A stretch of 64,000 nt of DNA from Asanoa iriomotensis (GTDB lineage Bacteria; Actinomycetota; Actinomycetes; Mycobacteriales; Micromonosporaceae): assembly GCF_016862515.1 (NCBI RefSeq), contig NZ_BONC01000009.1:92758-156757 (forward strand), written 5' to 3'. The position numbers and the translations under genes were made by a program. Shown here piece after piece: positions 33,813 to 43,132 of the stretch (positions within the stretch are counted from its first letter, which is position 1; each line of letters starts with the position of its first letter). The notes under the pieces were generated by a model, which had not been told where the DNA came from, did not search any database, and was given only the letters and a program-made list of their open reading frames with translations.

Positions 33813-36800
33813 TCAATACACCGAGTTGACGGTCAGGCAGTATCCCTCTGCCACGAGAGCAAGAACTCCTACTCCCGTAGCTGCCGCCACACCCCTCAAT
33901 GCCACCTTCTTGCCGACCTCGACATAAACATACGCCGCTCCTCCCTGGACATACGCCGGCCAATCGGTGTACCAGCCGCAGAAGGTCTTGATTCCGTTTA
34001 CTACCTGCTTCTCGACCCGCTCCGATTTTTCCTTCTGGTCCGCCCAGTACTCCTCGGTCGAGAAACAAGCTCCCTTTCCGTTGGGTACTGGATACTTGTA
34101 ACTGCAGATATGGGGGTTCTTGGCGTCTCTGCGGAGGGCGCTTCTCGGATCGCCCTCCGGGTAGTACGGCTTCGCGCCGTTGCATTTCGGGTCGAGGAGC
34201 GACACGCAGGCCGGGGCGAACACCAACTTCGGCTTCTTCGACCCGCAGCCGGGCTGCAAGGCCGCGGCACCGTCGCAACGACCGGGCAACGAGCAGGTCG
34301 GGGCTACGTTCCGGCCCTTGCAGTCGTCGTATGGGTCGGCCTTGAGTCGCTTCTCGTGTTCCTTTACCCGTTTCTGATACTGGCTGACCGTCTCCTCTTC
34401 GAAGCGCAGGCCCGAAGCGTCGCTGAAGGTACCTGGGCTGTTGTTGCTGTAGGCGTACCCGCTGATCTGTTGTGGATCATTGACGTCGGTCACCGGGTCC
34501 GCGCTGATGAATCTCCCCGCCACCTGGTCGTACTCTCTCGCGCCGAGGTGGGTGAGCCCGGTGGGATCGACGGTGCCACCGACGAACCCCTTGTCCATGC
34601 CGGCGGGCCAGGTGCCGCTGGGGTTGGCGCGTTGCTCGCCGTAGGGCAGCATGCGCCTCTTGGCCACGGCGAGGGTGCTGGCCTTGACGCTGAGTTCGGC
34701 TGTGCCGTGGTGATCCGAGCCGATCCAGTCGAGGCTGGCCGCGGTGCGGACGGCAATGGTCGCTCCGGCGTGGGTGTAGTAGCGGGTGGCCTTCTTGACG
34801 GTGCCTTCGGTGCGCACTTCGGTGCCGCCGGGGAGGTACAGGGTTTTGCCGGTGGCGTCGGTGCGGATGAGTCGGTTGCCGTCGGCGTCGTAGAGGTAGC
34901 TGACGTCGTTACCGGTCTGCCCCGAGGACACGACGCGGCCTTCCCGGTCCCAGATCACGGTCTGGATGGCGCCGGTCGTGGTGGGTCGGGCCTTGGTGTT
35001 GCCCGCGTTGTCGTAGGTGTAGTTGCGGGTCCAGGTCGCCCCGCCTTTGGCCTCGACGCTGGCGACCGTGTGCGGGCGTGCGGTTCCGGCGGGGTTGTAG
35101 CGGTAGGTGTAGGTGGTGTCGGTGGCCCCGTGCCGTGTCTCGGTCTTGCGGTTGCCGTCCGGATCGATGGTCCACGAGTGCCAGTAGGGCGTCGGAGCCC
35201 CGTCGACCTGGGTCCAGGCGGTGGGCACGCCGGCGCACGCACCGGATTCCGGTGTCCACGCTTCGGTCAGCCGCCGCAGGTGGTCGAGCTTGAAGCACTG
35301 GTGGTCGGCGGTGCCGCCCGTCGGGGTGTCGTGGATCTCCTTGACGTTGCCGACGGCATCGTAGGCGTAGCTGTAGTTGGCCGCTTCAGGCTTGGCTTCC
35401 GGGACGGCGTTCAGGTTGGTCAGCCGACGGGTAGCTTCGTCGAACGTCGACTTGAACGCCACCCGAGAGCCGAAGGCGCCGAGTTGGCGCTGGGTCAACT
35501 GCCCGAGCTTGTCATGGGTGACGGAGTGGACGTAGATCTGAGCGGCCGACGCGAGCGTGCCGGCGTCCCCGACGTCGGTGTATCCGTAGGTGAGCGTCTC
35601 CGAGCCGAGGTCGGCGGCGGCGGGCAGGGTGACCTCATAGGGCTGACCGTTCGACTTGTAGGTCGTGGAGGTCGTGTAGGTGCAGGTGTTCGGCGCGGCG
35701 GCCGCGCAGAGGCCACCTGCCGAGGCCGGCAGGACAACGGAGGTCGCGGTGGTCCGGCCGTACTCGTCGAAGCTGTCGGTCTTGACGGTGTACGCGTTTC
35801 CGCCGGCGTACCGGGTGGCCGAGGTGAGCTTGCCCTTGCCGTACGGGAGCGTGTCGTAGACCCATTCCGCGCGCACGCTGGTGCTGGTGGTGCTGTCATC
35901 CCGCATGGTGGCCTTGCGGCCGAGTTCGTCGTAGGTGTACGCGGTCGTCGCACGGCCGGTGTCCAGTGGCGCGTCGACCGTTTCCACGTTGCCGGCCTTG
36001 TCGTAGGTGGTGTAGGTCGTGCCCTTGTCGGGGTCGGTGGTGGTGACCTGCCGACCGCGTTTGTCGTAGTCGTAGGACCACACGTTCAGACCGGTCGCGT
36101 CGGTGACGGTCTTGAGCCGGTCGAGCAGGTCGTAGGTGTAGCTGGTCCTGTCGAACGTGGCCGGGTCGTCGCCGCCGACGTCGGCCGGGTTCTTGTACTG
36201 GCGTAGTTGGGTGGTCTTGCCGTTGGCGTCGACGACGGTCGTCGTCGCGGTGCCGCCGGTGGGCGGGGTGACGCTGGTGCGCTCACCGTTGTAGGCCGTG
36301 GTGGTGAACCATTTCTCGACGCCGTTGCCGATCAGGGCCTCCTTGGTGGTGCGGCCGGCGCCGTCATAGGTGTGCTTGGTGATCGACGGGATCTGCCCCT
36401 GCGGCAGGGCCAGGCTGGTGCCGACGGCGGCGTTGGTGGAGTCGTAGTAGGGCAGCGACGTCCAGGCCGTCCTGCCCGCGCTGTCGGTCACCGTCTCCGC
36501 GATGGTCCGTCCACCGCCGGTGGCCTGGACCTGCTGCTGACGCTTGCGCAGGAACCCGTCGAACAGGTCGACGGTCTTCCTGAAGGTCGCGTTGGGCATC
36601 AGCCGCTCGGTGGTCACAGTGGACGGTCCACCGGCCTTGCGCACCTGGTAGGTGAACCTCACGCTGGGATTCTGGGTTGCCTTGTTCCGACCGGGCAGCC
36701 ACACGGCCTTGAGCCGGCCCAGACCGTCGTAGGTCAGGTCCGTCACGGCGCCGTTGGCGTCGGTCTGCTTGGTCGGCGTCGCCCAGGCCGGCTCCATGAT

Positions 36801-39800
36801 GGACGTGGCGACGTGGTTCTTGGCGTTCTTGGTCGCGGTCTGGGTGATCAGGCCACCGTTGGCGGTGCTGTGCGTCGTTGTCGTCGCGTAGCCGCGCGGA
36901 TCGGTCTCCGACACGACCCGGCCGTTGTCGTCGTAGCCCTTCGTGGCGGTGCGGGTGTACTCCGGTGTGGAGCCGTTGAACTTCTCGAGCTCCTCGGTGC
37001 GCACCACGTTGCCCTTGGAGGGTTGCTTACCGAACGACGACTCGTCCACGTACACGTCGTAGAACGACCGCGACCGGTTGAGCACCGTGCTCGGCGCCGC
37101 CGGTTCGGGCGCGCCGCCGCAGGCGATGTTGAGGGTCTCGGTCTGCGACACGCGGTCGATCATCCAGGTGGTGTCGTTGCGGGCGTACGCCGTCCGCGTG
37201 CAGGTCGTGTCGTTGGTCAGTGACTCGTCGCCCTGGTCCTCCACCGTGATCGGCAGACCGTCGCCGTTGAAGCCCGTGACGGCCTTGACGTACCGGTAGC
37301 CGCCCGCGGCCAGCGGGGTGCGCTCGCGGGTCTCGTCGGTGTTGGTCTTCCACGCCTTGGTGGTGATGCCGTTGCGCGTCCGGGTCGCGGTCGGGCCGTT
37401 GATCCACGGATCGTCGCGGGTGGAGGAGACTTCGCCGCCGCCGGGACCGTTGAGGACGATCTCCTGCAGCTGGAACCCGGCGAGGGCCTCGTGATCCTCG
37501 ATCCGCCCGCCCCAACTGTCGTTCACCCAGACGTCCTTGACGCCGCTGGTGGCCTTGTCGCCGTCCATACCACGCAGGTAGCGGTACTCGACGGCGGTCT
37601 GCTGACCGGACGGGTTGCCGTGGCGGACCTGCACCCGGCCGTGGCCGCGCCAACTCGACCACGTGCGGTGCTTGTCCTTGGTCATCTCGTCGTTGTTGTA
37701 CGCCCACGCCGGCGTGTCCAGGTAGTCGTAACTGGTCACCTCGGTCGGCTGGTCGGTGACGGTGTCGTCGAGGTCGATACGGGTGACGACGTACTTGTGG
37801 AACCAGTCCCGCGACAGCTCCTGCCCCGCCGGGGCGTACCACGAGGGCATGCACCGCTTGGTGTTGGTGGCCGGGTCGGGCAGTGTCGAGCGCGTGCAGT
37901 CGGCGCCGGAGTAGGTGACGGTGATGTCACCACCGGACTCGGTGTGCACCGCCTTGATCCGCCACCGGGCCAGCGCGGTGCGCCCGTCGCCGGGCCCGTC
38001 GACGCGGTTGGGCAGCGGCACGCCGCCGGTGTCGAACGTGATCTCCGGCTCCGACTCGGCGACGCCGCCGGCGGTGGCGACGTGACCGGTGCGGGTGATG
38101 CCGCGCAGCCACATCGGCGTGGACTCACCGGTGCCCGCGTTGATGAACTCGTGCCGCAGCGCCCACGACTCGACATCGGCGTACGAGCTGGCGCCGTTGC
38201 GGACCTGGGCAGTCACCTTGTCCAGGCGCCTGGTGGTCCAGAACGTCGGCGAACCCTGGGTGGTGCACTTCTCACCGGACTTGCAGTACTGGTCCCACGG
38301 GGTGTCCTGCCACGCGGACTTGACCGGGTCCGACGTCCACGCCGCGCCGGTCCAGCAGCCGGACAGGCACCGCTCCTTGGTGTCGAACACGACCCGCAGC
38401 GGCGCTGCCTGGGAGTACTCCGCGTTCTTGCGCATGCCGTACTCGATGCGCTGCAGGTAGCCGCCCCGGTCGTAGGTGGTGCGCTGGTCCGGGTCGAGGT
38501 CGCGGGCGTACGCGCCCTGCTCCTTGCCGTAGAAGTAGGCCATGGTGTTGCTGTTGGGGTCCACGACGTAGTCGAGGTTCCACCGCCACGCCTGGTTGCA
38601 GTACGCGTCGGCGAATGTGGCGTCGTAGCACGGGTCACCGGAGTTGTTGCCGAACACCGGCACCGTCCACGTCGAGTTGGTCACCGCGTTGCCCGTGGTC
38701 CAGCCCGGCAGCTTGTGGTAGCCGAAGAAGTACTGGACACCGTCGGTGGTGGTGACCTTCCAGTACTCGCTCTGGTCGTCGTCGAGCTCGTTGCCGTCGT
38801 CGCCGTTGTCCCGCGCCGGGTCGACGACCTTCTCGACCTTCGTGCCGTCGTCGTTCCTCAGCCGCCACACCGACCCGTCCTTGATCAGCTCACCGGCGTG
38901 GCCGTTGAGCGACAAGGTGGCGTTGTCGGAGAACCAGCACTGGTCGCCGGTCTTGTGTCCGGGGTTGTCGTCGGCGCAGGAGGCGTACTTGCGCTCGATG
39001 AACCCCGGCCAGGCGTCCCAGCCGTCGCCGATCCACGAGCCCTGGTTGTTCGTCAGCGCGGTGCGCCCGTCGACGCTGCCCGACGAGTACGCCAGACTCA
39101 CCGACGGCGCCGGACCACCCAACGCCGGCGGCATCCGCAACGGGTACGACCAGGAGAAGTCCCCGCTCTGGGTCGACACCTGCCACTGCCCCGCAGGCGA
39201 GAGGCTCGTGGCCGTGTAGTCGCCGTTGACACCCGACCCGCCGGCCTCGGCGGCCAGCAGCATCGGACCGTCGGCCGGCAGCGCCACATCGGCGGAAAGC
39301 AGGTGCTTCGCGGTGTCGTTGTCGGTGACGATCGGGGTGCGGGTCCGGCACGCGCCCGACTCGGGAGTGGTCAGCGCACAAGCCGGCAGCGCCACCAGCC
39401 GCAGCCTCGACGCCCAGTCACCGCCGTAGGCGTGTGCGAACCCGGAATAGTCGACCTGGATACCGGTACGCGCCGCGGACGCCTTGCGATCGGCCCGTGA
39501 CGCCGAGAGCAGCAGGCCCCGCACCTCGGCCCTCTCGGTGGCCGCACGGTCGTGCACCGTCACGTCCACCCTGCCGATCCCGCTGTCGGGCCGACCCGCC
39601 GCCCCGGTCGTCGCCGGCGCGGAGATCGTCACCGGCAGCAGCCCGGCCTTGGCCCGCACCGGACCGGTCAGGCCCGCACGCGTACCGACCGCGTTCGCGG
39701 CCGCCGCCGTGGCACCGGTCAGCTCGGCCGTGCCCGAGCCGTGCGGCCAGGTCACCTCGCGCGGGCCCGACACCCGCGCCGACTCGGCGTGCACCGACCT

Positions 39801-39959
39801 GCCCGGCTCGGGCTGATGAGTGACCGTCCGTACCCCGGCCACCTCCTTCGGCTTCGGAGGATCCCACTTGGCCGCTGCGCCGGCAGCCTCGACCTGCTGG
39901 CCGAGCATGCCGACCGTCATCGCCACCGACAGCCCGGCAGCGCGAACCCAACCGTTCAC
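33813..39959 (-). CDS. Giant secreted YD/RHS-repeat protein with variable C-terminal tip
   Basis: A 2048-residue exported protein of the polymorphic toxin type. GTG 39959 has GAGGAG 8 nt upstream and begins a signal peptide (WVRAAGLSVAMTVGMLGQQ). An SpvB/TcdB-like N-terminal region (about 250-800; LAYSSGSVDGR, GSWIGDGWD) is followed by YD repeats (about 1040-1800; for example YDKRGRQVTTTDPDKGT and YTYDELGRKATM). The RHS core ends with HLGAREYDQVAGRFISADPV and PGTFSDASGL. After it comes a 197-residue tip (33813-34406) with ten Cys, charged helices and a hydrophobic C-terminal stretch (VALRGVAAATGVGVLALVA). The DNA of the tip is visibly lower in GC. The shell usually encloses and releases the tip as a toxin. 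This tip matches no family I know. Confidence 0.9.
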   Translation of the reverse strand: MNGWVRAAGLSVAMTVGMLGQQVEAAGAAAKWDPPKPKEVAGVRTVTHQPEPGRSVHAESARVSGPREVTWPHGSGTAELTGATAAAANAVGTRAGLTGPVRAKAGLLPVTISAPATTGAAGRPDSGIGRVDVTVHDRAATERAEVRGLLLSASRADRKASAARTGIQVDYSGFAHAYGGDWASRLRLVALPACALTTPESGACRTRTPIVTDNDTAKHLLSADVALPADGPMLLAAEAGGSGVNGDYTATSLSPAGQWQVSTQSGDFSWSYPLRMPPALGGPAPSVSLAYSSGSVDGRTALTNNQGSWIGDGWDAWPGFIERKYASCADDNPGHKTGDQCWFSDNATLSLNGHAGELIKDGSVWRLRNDDGTKVEKVVDPARDNGDDGNELDDDQSEYWKVTTTDGVQYFFGYHKLPGWTTGNAVTNSTWTVPVFGNNSGDPCYDATFADAYCNQAWRWNLDYVVDPNSNTMAYFYGKEQGAYARDLDPDQRTTYDRGGYLQRIEYGMRKNAEYSQAAPLRVVFDTKERCLSGCWTGAAWTSDPVKSAWQDTPWDQYCKSGEKCTTQGSPTFWTTRRLDKVTAQVRNGASSYADVESWALRHEFINAGTGESTPMWLRGITRTGHVATAGGVAESEPEITFDTGGVPLPNRVDGPGDGRTALARWRIKAVHTESGGDITVTYSGADCTRSTLPDPATNTKRCMPSWYAPAGQELSRDWFHKYVVTRIDLDDTVTDQPTEVTSYDYLDTPAWAYNNDEMTKDKHRTWSSWRGHGRVQVRHGNPSGQQTAVEYRYLRGMDGDKATSGVKDVWVNDSWGGRIEDHEALAGFQLQEIVLNGPGGGEVSSTRDDPWINGPTATRTRNGITTKAWKTNTDETRERTPLAAGGYRYVKAVTGFNGDGLPITVEDQGDESLTNDTTCTRTAYARNDTTWMIDRVSQTETLNIACGGAPEPAAPSTVLNRSRSFYDVYVDESSFGKQPSKGNVVRTEELEKFNGSTPEYTRTATKGYDDNGRVVSETDPRGYATTTTHSTANGGLITQTATKNAKNHVATSIMEPAWATPTKQTDANGAVTDLTYDGLGRLKAVWLPGRNKATQNPSVRFTYQVRKAGGPSTVTTERLMPNATFRKTVDLFDGFLRKRQQQVQATGGGRTIAETVTDSAGRTAWTSLPYYDSTNAAVGTSLALPQGQIPSITKHTYDGAGRTTKEALIGNGVEKWFTTTAYNGERTSVTPPTGGTATTTVVDANGKTTQLRQYKNPADVGGDDPATFDRTSYTYDLLDRLKTVTDATGLNVWSYDYDKRGRQVTTTDPDKGTTYTTYDKAGNVETVDAPLDTGRATTAYTYDELGRKATMRDDSTTSTSVRAEWVYDTLPYGKGKLTSATRYAGGNAYTVKTDSFDEYGRTTATSVVLPASAGGLCAAAAPNTCTYTTSTTYKSNGQPYEVTLPAAADLGSETLTYGYTDVGDAGTLASAAQIYVHSVTHDKLGQLTQRQLGAFGSRVAFKSTFDEATRRLTNLNAVPEAKPEAANYSYAYDAVGNVKEIHDTPTGGTADHQCFKLDHLRRLTEAWTPESGACAGVPTAWTQVDGAPTPYWHSWTIDPDGNRKTETRHGATDTTYTYRYNPAGTARPHTVASVEAKGGATWTRNYTYDNAGNTKARPTTTGAIQTVIWDREGRVVSSGQTGNDVSYLYDADGNRLIRTDATGKTLYLPGGTEVRTEGTVKKATRYYTHAGATIAVRTAASLDWIGSDHHGTAELSVKASTLAVAKRRMLPYGEQRANPSGTWPAGMDKGFVGGTVDPTGLTHLGAREYDQVAGRFISADPVTDVNDPQQISGYAYSNNSPGTFSDASGLRFEEETVSQYQKRVKEHEKRLKADPYDDCKGRNVAPTCSLPGRCDGAAALQPGCGSKKPKLVFAPACVSLLDPKCNGAKPYYPEGDPRSALRRDAKNPHICSYKYPVPNGKGACFSTEEYWADQKEKSERVEKQVVNGIKTFCGWYTDWPAYVQGGAAYVYVEVGKKVALRGVAAATGVGVLALVAEGYCLTVNSVY

Positions 39960-39989
39960 GTTGACACTCCTCTGTGTAGTGGCCAGGAA

Positions 39990-42884
39990 CTACGCCAGTG
40001 ACTGGCAGATCTCCGACGCCGCCAGCACGCGCTGGTGGGCGTACACCTTGTCGGCCAATCCCTTGAAGAACTCGGTCTCCCCACCGGACCTGGCCCGGCC
40101 GATCACGAACGACCCGCCTGCTGCCCACGACCCGGTCGCGGTCGCCGCCGCCACCTCGCCGGTGCAGCTCAGTCCGTCGCCCATGACCCAGACCTTGATC
40201 TCGCTGGTGGTCTTGTCATACGTTCCGGCCAGGTGCACCCACACGTTGTCCGCGGGCGGGAACAGTGGCGCACCGTCGAACATGCCGGTCGCGCAGGCCG
40301 ACACCGGTGCCGCGGTGTTGTCGGCCGCCCGCGTCGAGAAGCACCAGCCGCCCGCGCCGGCGTTGGCGTCCTTGTCGTAGTGCAGCTGGAACCGCGAGCC
40401 GTTGACGCCGTCCTGCGACAGGATCGTCTGGTCACCCGAGACGAGCGAGCTCGGCCGCACCCACGCCATGACCGTGAACGACTCGCGCGTGTCCAGCGCC
40501 GGACCACTCGTCGTGATCTTCCCCGTGCCGGTGAAGGAGGCCGCGTTGCCCGACTTGCCGCCGGTCACGAAGCTCGCTCCCGGGGAGAGCGTGCCGTTCT
40601 TGGCATTCACCGTCGACCCGATCGGCCCGCACAGTTGATCTGCCGTGTCGGTGTTGCCCTTGTCCGCGGCGGTCGTCGCGCCGACGGCTTCGTCCATGCG
40701 CCAGTTCCAGCACCTGTTCGGCAGCGGCTTGACCCAGAACTCGTGGTTGAACGCCGAGCCACTGGTGTTGCCGGCCTTGTCTATGGCCTTCACCGACAAC
40801 ACGCGGACCATGTCCTTGACCGGCGTGTACGGCACCGAAGGGCTCGTCACTGTCTGAACCGTGCCGCCGTCGACCTGCCAGGTCCATTCCACGGCGTCGC
40901 CCGCACCGGTGATCGCGAACGTGCCCGGCGTGTTGACCACCGCGCCCCACGCCTTGAGCGGGTACTGGCTCGACGACACGTTCGTGACCGTCGGTGGTGC
41001 GTTGTCGATGGTCAGGGTCTGCCACACGCCGACACCCATGTCGTTCCACAGGCCCACCTCGTCGCCCGTACTGGCGCGCCAGTAATAGGTCGTGCCGGAG
41101 GTGAGCGTCACCGGCACCTGCCAAGACGCGGTGCCCGGTGTCGACGTGCCGGCTGTTGTCACCGCCGGTGTCGACGTGTTGACCGGATTCCACGGGCTGT
41201 AGTTCCACGCGACGACCGGTGCGGTGTCCGAGGGCGCGGTACGGACCTCGAAGATGGTGCGCAGCACGCCGCCGTACGGGTCCGCGACCGTGACGTTGAG
41301 CGTCGGGGTGGTGTCCCGCACGATCGCCGGTGACGAGCACTGCTTGTAGCAGTCCGTGGTCTGGGAGAACGGCTGAGCGACGACCGGGTACGGCGGAAGG
41401 TCGTAAGTGACGATCAGGTACGTGCTGTCCGGGTAGAAACGCTTCCACCGCTGCTGGTCGCTCTCGCCCTGGCCGTTCTCGTCGCACGCGCACAGGCCGA
41501 CCGTGTACAGCGTCCAGTTCGCCGTCGCCGCCGCCTGCAGATCCGTCTTGATCCGCGGGTCGTCGAGGATGACGTCGGCATCGCCCTGATCCGCCACGCC
41601 GCAACCACCGGTTTCGTTGGCGTTGCCCGACCAGGTGTCGAGCAGCTTCTGCGCTCCCGAGCCGAGCGGGTGCGAGTTCCAGGCCATCCGTCCCCCGTTG
41701 GACACGGTGATGTTGCCGCCGGGCCGGAACAGGTAGACCGGCGTCGCCCCGCAGGAGAACGAGTGATCCAACTGAAGGTCCATGTATGCGGAGACGATGT
41801 GCTGGCCGCGCAGCTCCGGCACGCTGAACTCGAAGAACGAGCGGTACTTCTCGCCACTGCCGTCCGGCGGCGCCTGCCGGCCGACCCGCATCGCCGTCGC
41901 GTCGTTGTTCTCCGCGTTGCTGGACTCGTACGCCCACTTCGACCGGTTCTTGTTGAACACCGGGTCGATGAACAGCGGGAACACCGTCGAGGCAGATGTC
42001 AGCAGCTCGGTGTCGGGCGTGAGCAACATGTCGTCGCCGGCCAGCGTCACCCGCACCGGTGCCGTTGCCGCACGCTCACCCGGCTCGCGGGCGTCCGACA
42101 CAAGCTCCCGCGGCACGTCGAGGGCGGTCGCCTGCGTCCGACCGCCCTTGACCGTCTGCTGGCCGGTCGCCGAGTCCCACATCGCCGCGCCCAGCGCCGT
42201 CACGACCGCGGTGCCGGAAGCATCGACGATGTGCAGGCCGCCGTCAGGAGACGTCTGCGGCCGCAGGTCCCCGCCGAGGACGAAGCGGACCTTTGTCAGG
42301 GCCGGGTTGGCGGCCGCCTCCGGCGTCTTGACCTCGAGTACGTGGCGGAAGCCCTCGGCCAGTGCCGTGACGTGCAGGTTCACGTCGGGCAGAACCGACT
42401 CGTAGACAGCCGTGTCCCCGTCGATCCGCGGCGCTGGCAGCCGTCCCGGCCACGACAGTGTGAACTCCGATGCGCCCTCCTGCCACGTCACCAGCGGACC
42501 CGCACCGCCGCCGGAGAAACGCATGTCAGCCGTCGACGCGATGGGCGTGAACCCGCCTTCGACGGCGCGCAGCGTCGGATCGACATCGGCCCACGAGCCG
42601 TCCGCACGATGCACCCGTTGCGCGGTGATCGCAGCCACCAGCCGGCGCGCGCCGGTCGGCTCGACGTACACCTGCTCGAACTCCGTCCGAGCGTCCAAAG
42701 CCTCCACCGGCTTGTCGCAGGCGTCGGCCAGCAGCGCAGCCTGCCCAGCGGTTGCCGCAGTCGAAGCCGAACAGTCAACCGTCTCCGCGGCTGCCGCGAC
42801 AGGCGCGCCCGACAACGGCACCAATCCCGCGCCGAGCGTCAACGCCAGCAGCGTGCCCACGATCCGGCCCTGTCTACGACCCAT
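39990..42884 (-). CDS. Secreted DNRLRE/LamG-type protein of the RHS operon
   Basis: A 964-residue exported protein. ATG 42884 is chosen because GAGG lies 6 nt upstream; ATG 42896 is close by and lacks such a site. The signal peptide runs GRRQGRIVGTLLALTLGAG to an APVAAAA site. The middle has a DNRLRE-like region (STVFPLFIDPVFNK, then FFEFSVPELRGQHIVSAYMDLQ, TYLIVTYD) common in proteins encoded next to actinobacterial RHS genes. Ig/FnIII-like segments follow. The C-terminal ~190 residues are a LamG-like domain (ESFTVMAWVR, WVHLAGTYDKTT, GGSFVIGRA). These parts suggest carbohydrate or cell-surface binding, perhaps helping the RHS protein. The RHS gene follows after 30 bp. Confidence 0.88.
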   Translation of the reverse strand: MGRRQGRIVGTLLALTLGAGLVPLSGAPVAAAAETVDCSASTAATAGQAALLADACDKPVEALDARTEFEQVYVEPTGARRLVAAITAQRVHRADGSWADVDPTLRAVEGGFTPIASTADMRFSGGGAGPLVTWQEGASEFTLSWPGRLPAPRIDGDTAVYESVLPDVNLHVTALAEGFRHVLEVKTPEAAANPALTKVRFVLGGDLRPQTSPDGGLHIVDASGTAVVTALGAAMWDSATGQQTVKGGRTQATALDVPRELVSDAREPGERAATAPVRVTLAGDDMLLTPDTELLTSASTVFPLFIDPVFNKNRSKWAYESSNAENNDATAMRVGRQAPPDGSGEKYRSFFEFSVPELRGQHIVSAYMDLQLDHSFSCGATPVYLFRPGGNITVSNGGRMAWNSHPLGSGAQKLLDTWSGNANETGGCGVADQGDADVILDDPRIKTDLQAAATANWTLYTVGLCACDENGQGESDQQRWKRFYPDSTYLIVTYDLPPYPVVAQPFSQTTDCYKQCSSPAIVRDTTPTLNVTVADPYGGVLRTIFEVRTAPSDTAPVVAWNYSPWNPVNTSTPAVTTAGTSTPGTASWQVPVTLTSGTTYYWRASTGDEVGLWNDMGVGVWQTLTIDNAPPTVTNVSSSQYPLKAWGAVVNTPGTFAITGAGDAVEWTWQVDGGTVQTVTSPSVPYTPVKDMVRVLSVKAIDKAGNTSGSAFNHEFWVKPLPNRCWNWRMDEAVGATTAADKGNTDTADQLCGPIGSTVNAKNGTLSPGASFVTGGKSGNAASFTGTGKITTSGPALDTRESFTVMAWVRPSSLVSGDQTILSQDGVNGSRFQLHYDKDANAGAGGWCFSTRAADNTAAPVSACATGMFDGAPLFPPADNVWVHLAGTYDKTTSEIKVWVMGDGLSCTGEVAAATATGSWAAGGSFVIGRARSGGETEFFKGLADKVYAHQRVLAASEICQSLA

Positions 42885-43132
42885 CCCACACCTCATCAGA
42901 TCTAGTCGTTCGCCCGGTCCACGGTGGACGATGCGCGCGTTGACCGGTACGGGGGCACCCATCGGACAAACAACGTCGGACAAAACGTGGCGGCTGCGAT
43001 GGTCGGAGGGCTCGCACCCGGCACACGAAGTCCCGGATACTCCTTCGATCCGGCAGCGGACGCGGCTGTCGGCACGAAGCCCGCCACGTGTGGGCGCCGG
43101 AGAGGCTGCCTGGCGGCAGGACTTGGAGGTTG
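42885..43132. other. Divergent promoter region with 14-bp direct repeats
   Basis: No gene. TCGGACAAA occurs at 42962-42970 and 42976-42984, a 14-bp period that could place a regulator on one DNA face. It lies between the RHS operon and the STAND regulator genes. No convincing -35/-10 pair was found on either strand. Confidence 0.4.

Noticed and set aside
33813..34406. Insertion sequence or phage border as the cause of the low-GC RHS tip
   Set aside because: No inverted repeats, transposase or integrase remnants at its borders. The frame runs smoothly into the RHS core, so tip exchange is simpler.
34110..36206. 698-codon plus-strand frame opposite the RHS gene
   Set aside because: Val/Gly/Arg-rich shadow without domain signature; the RHS repeats on the minus strand explain the region.
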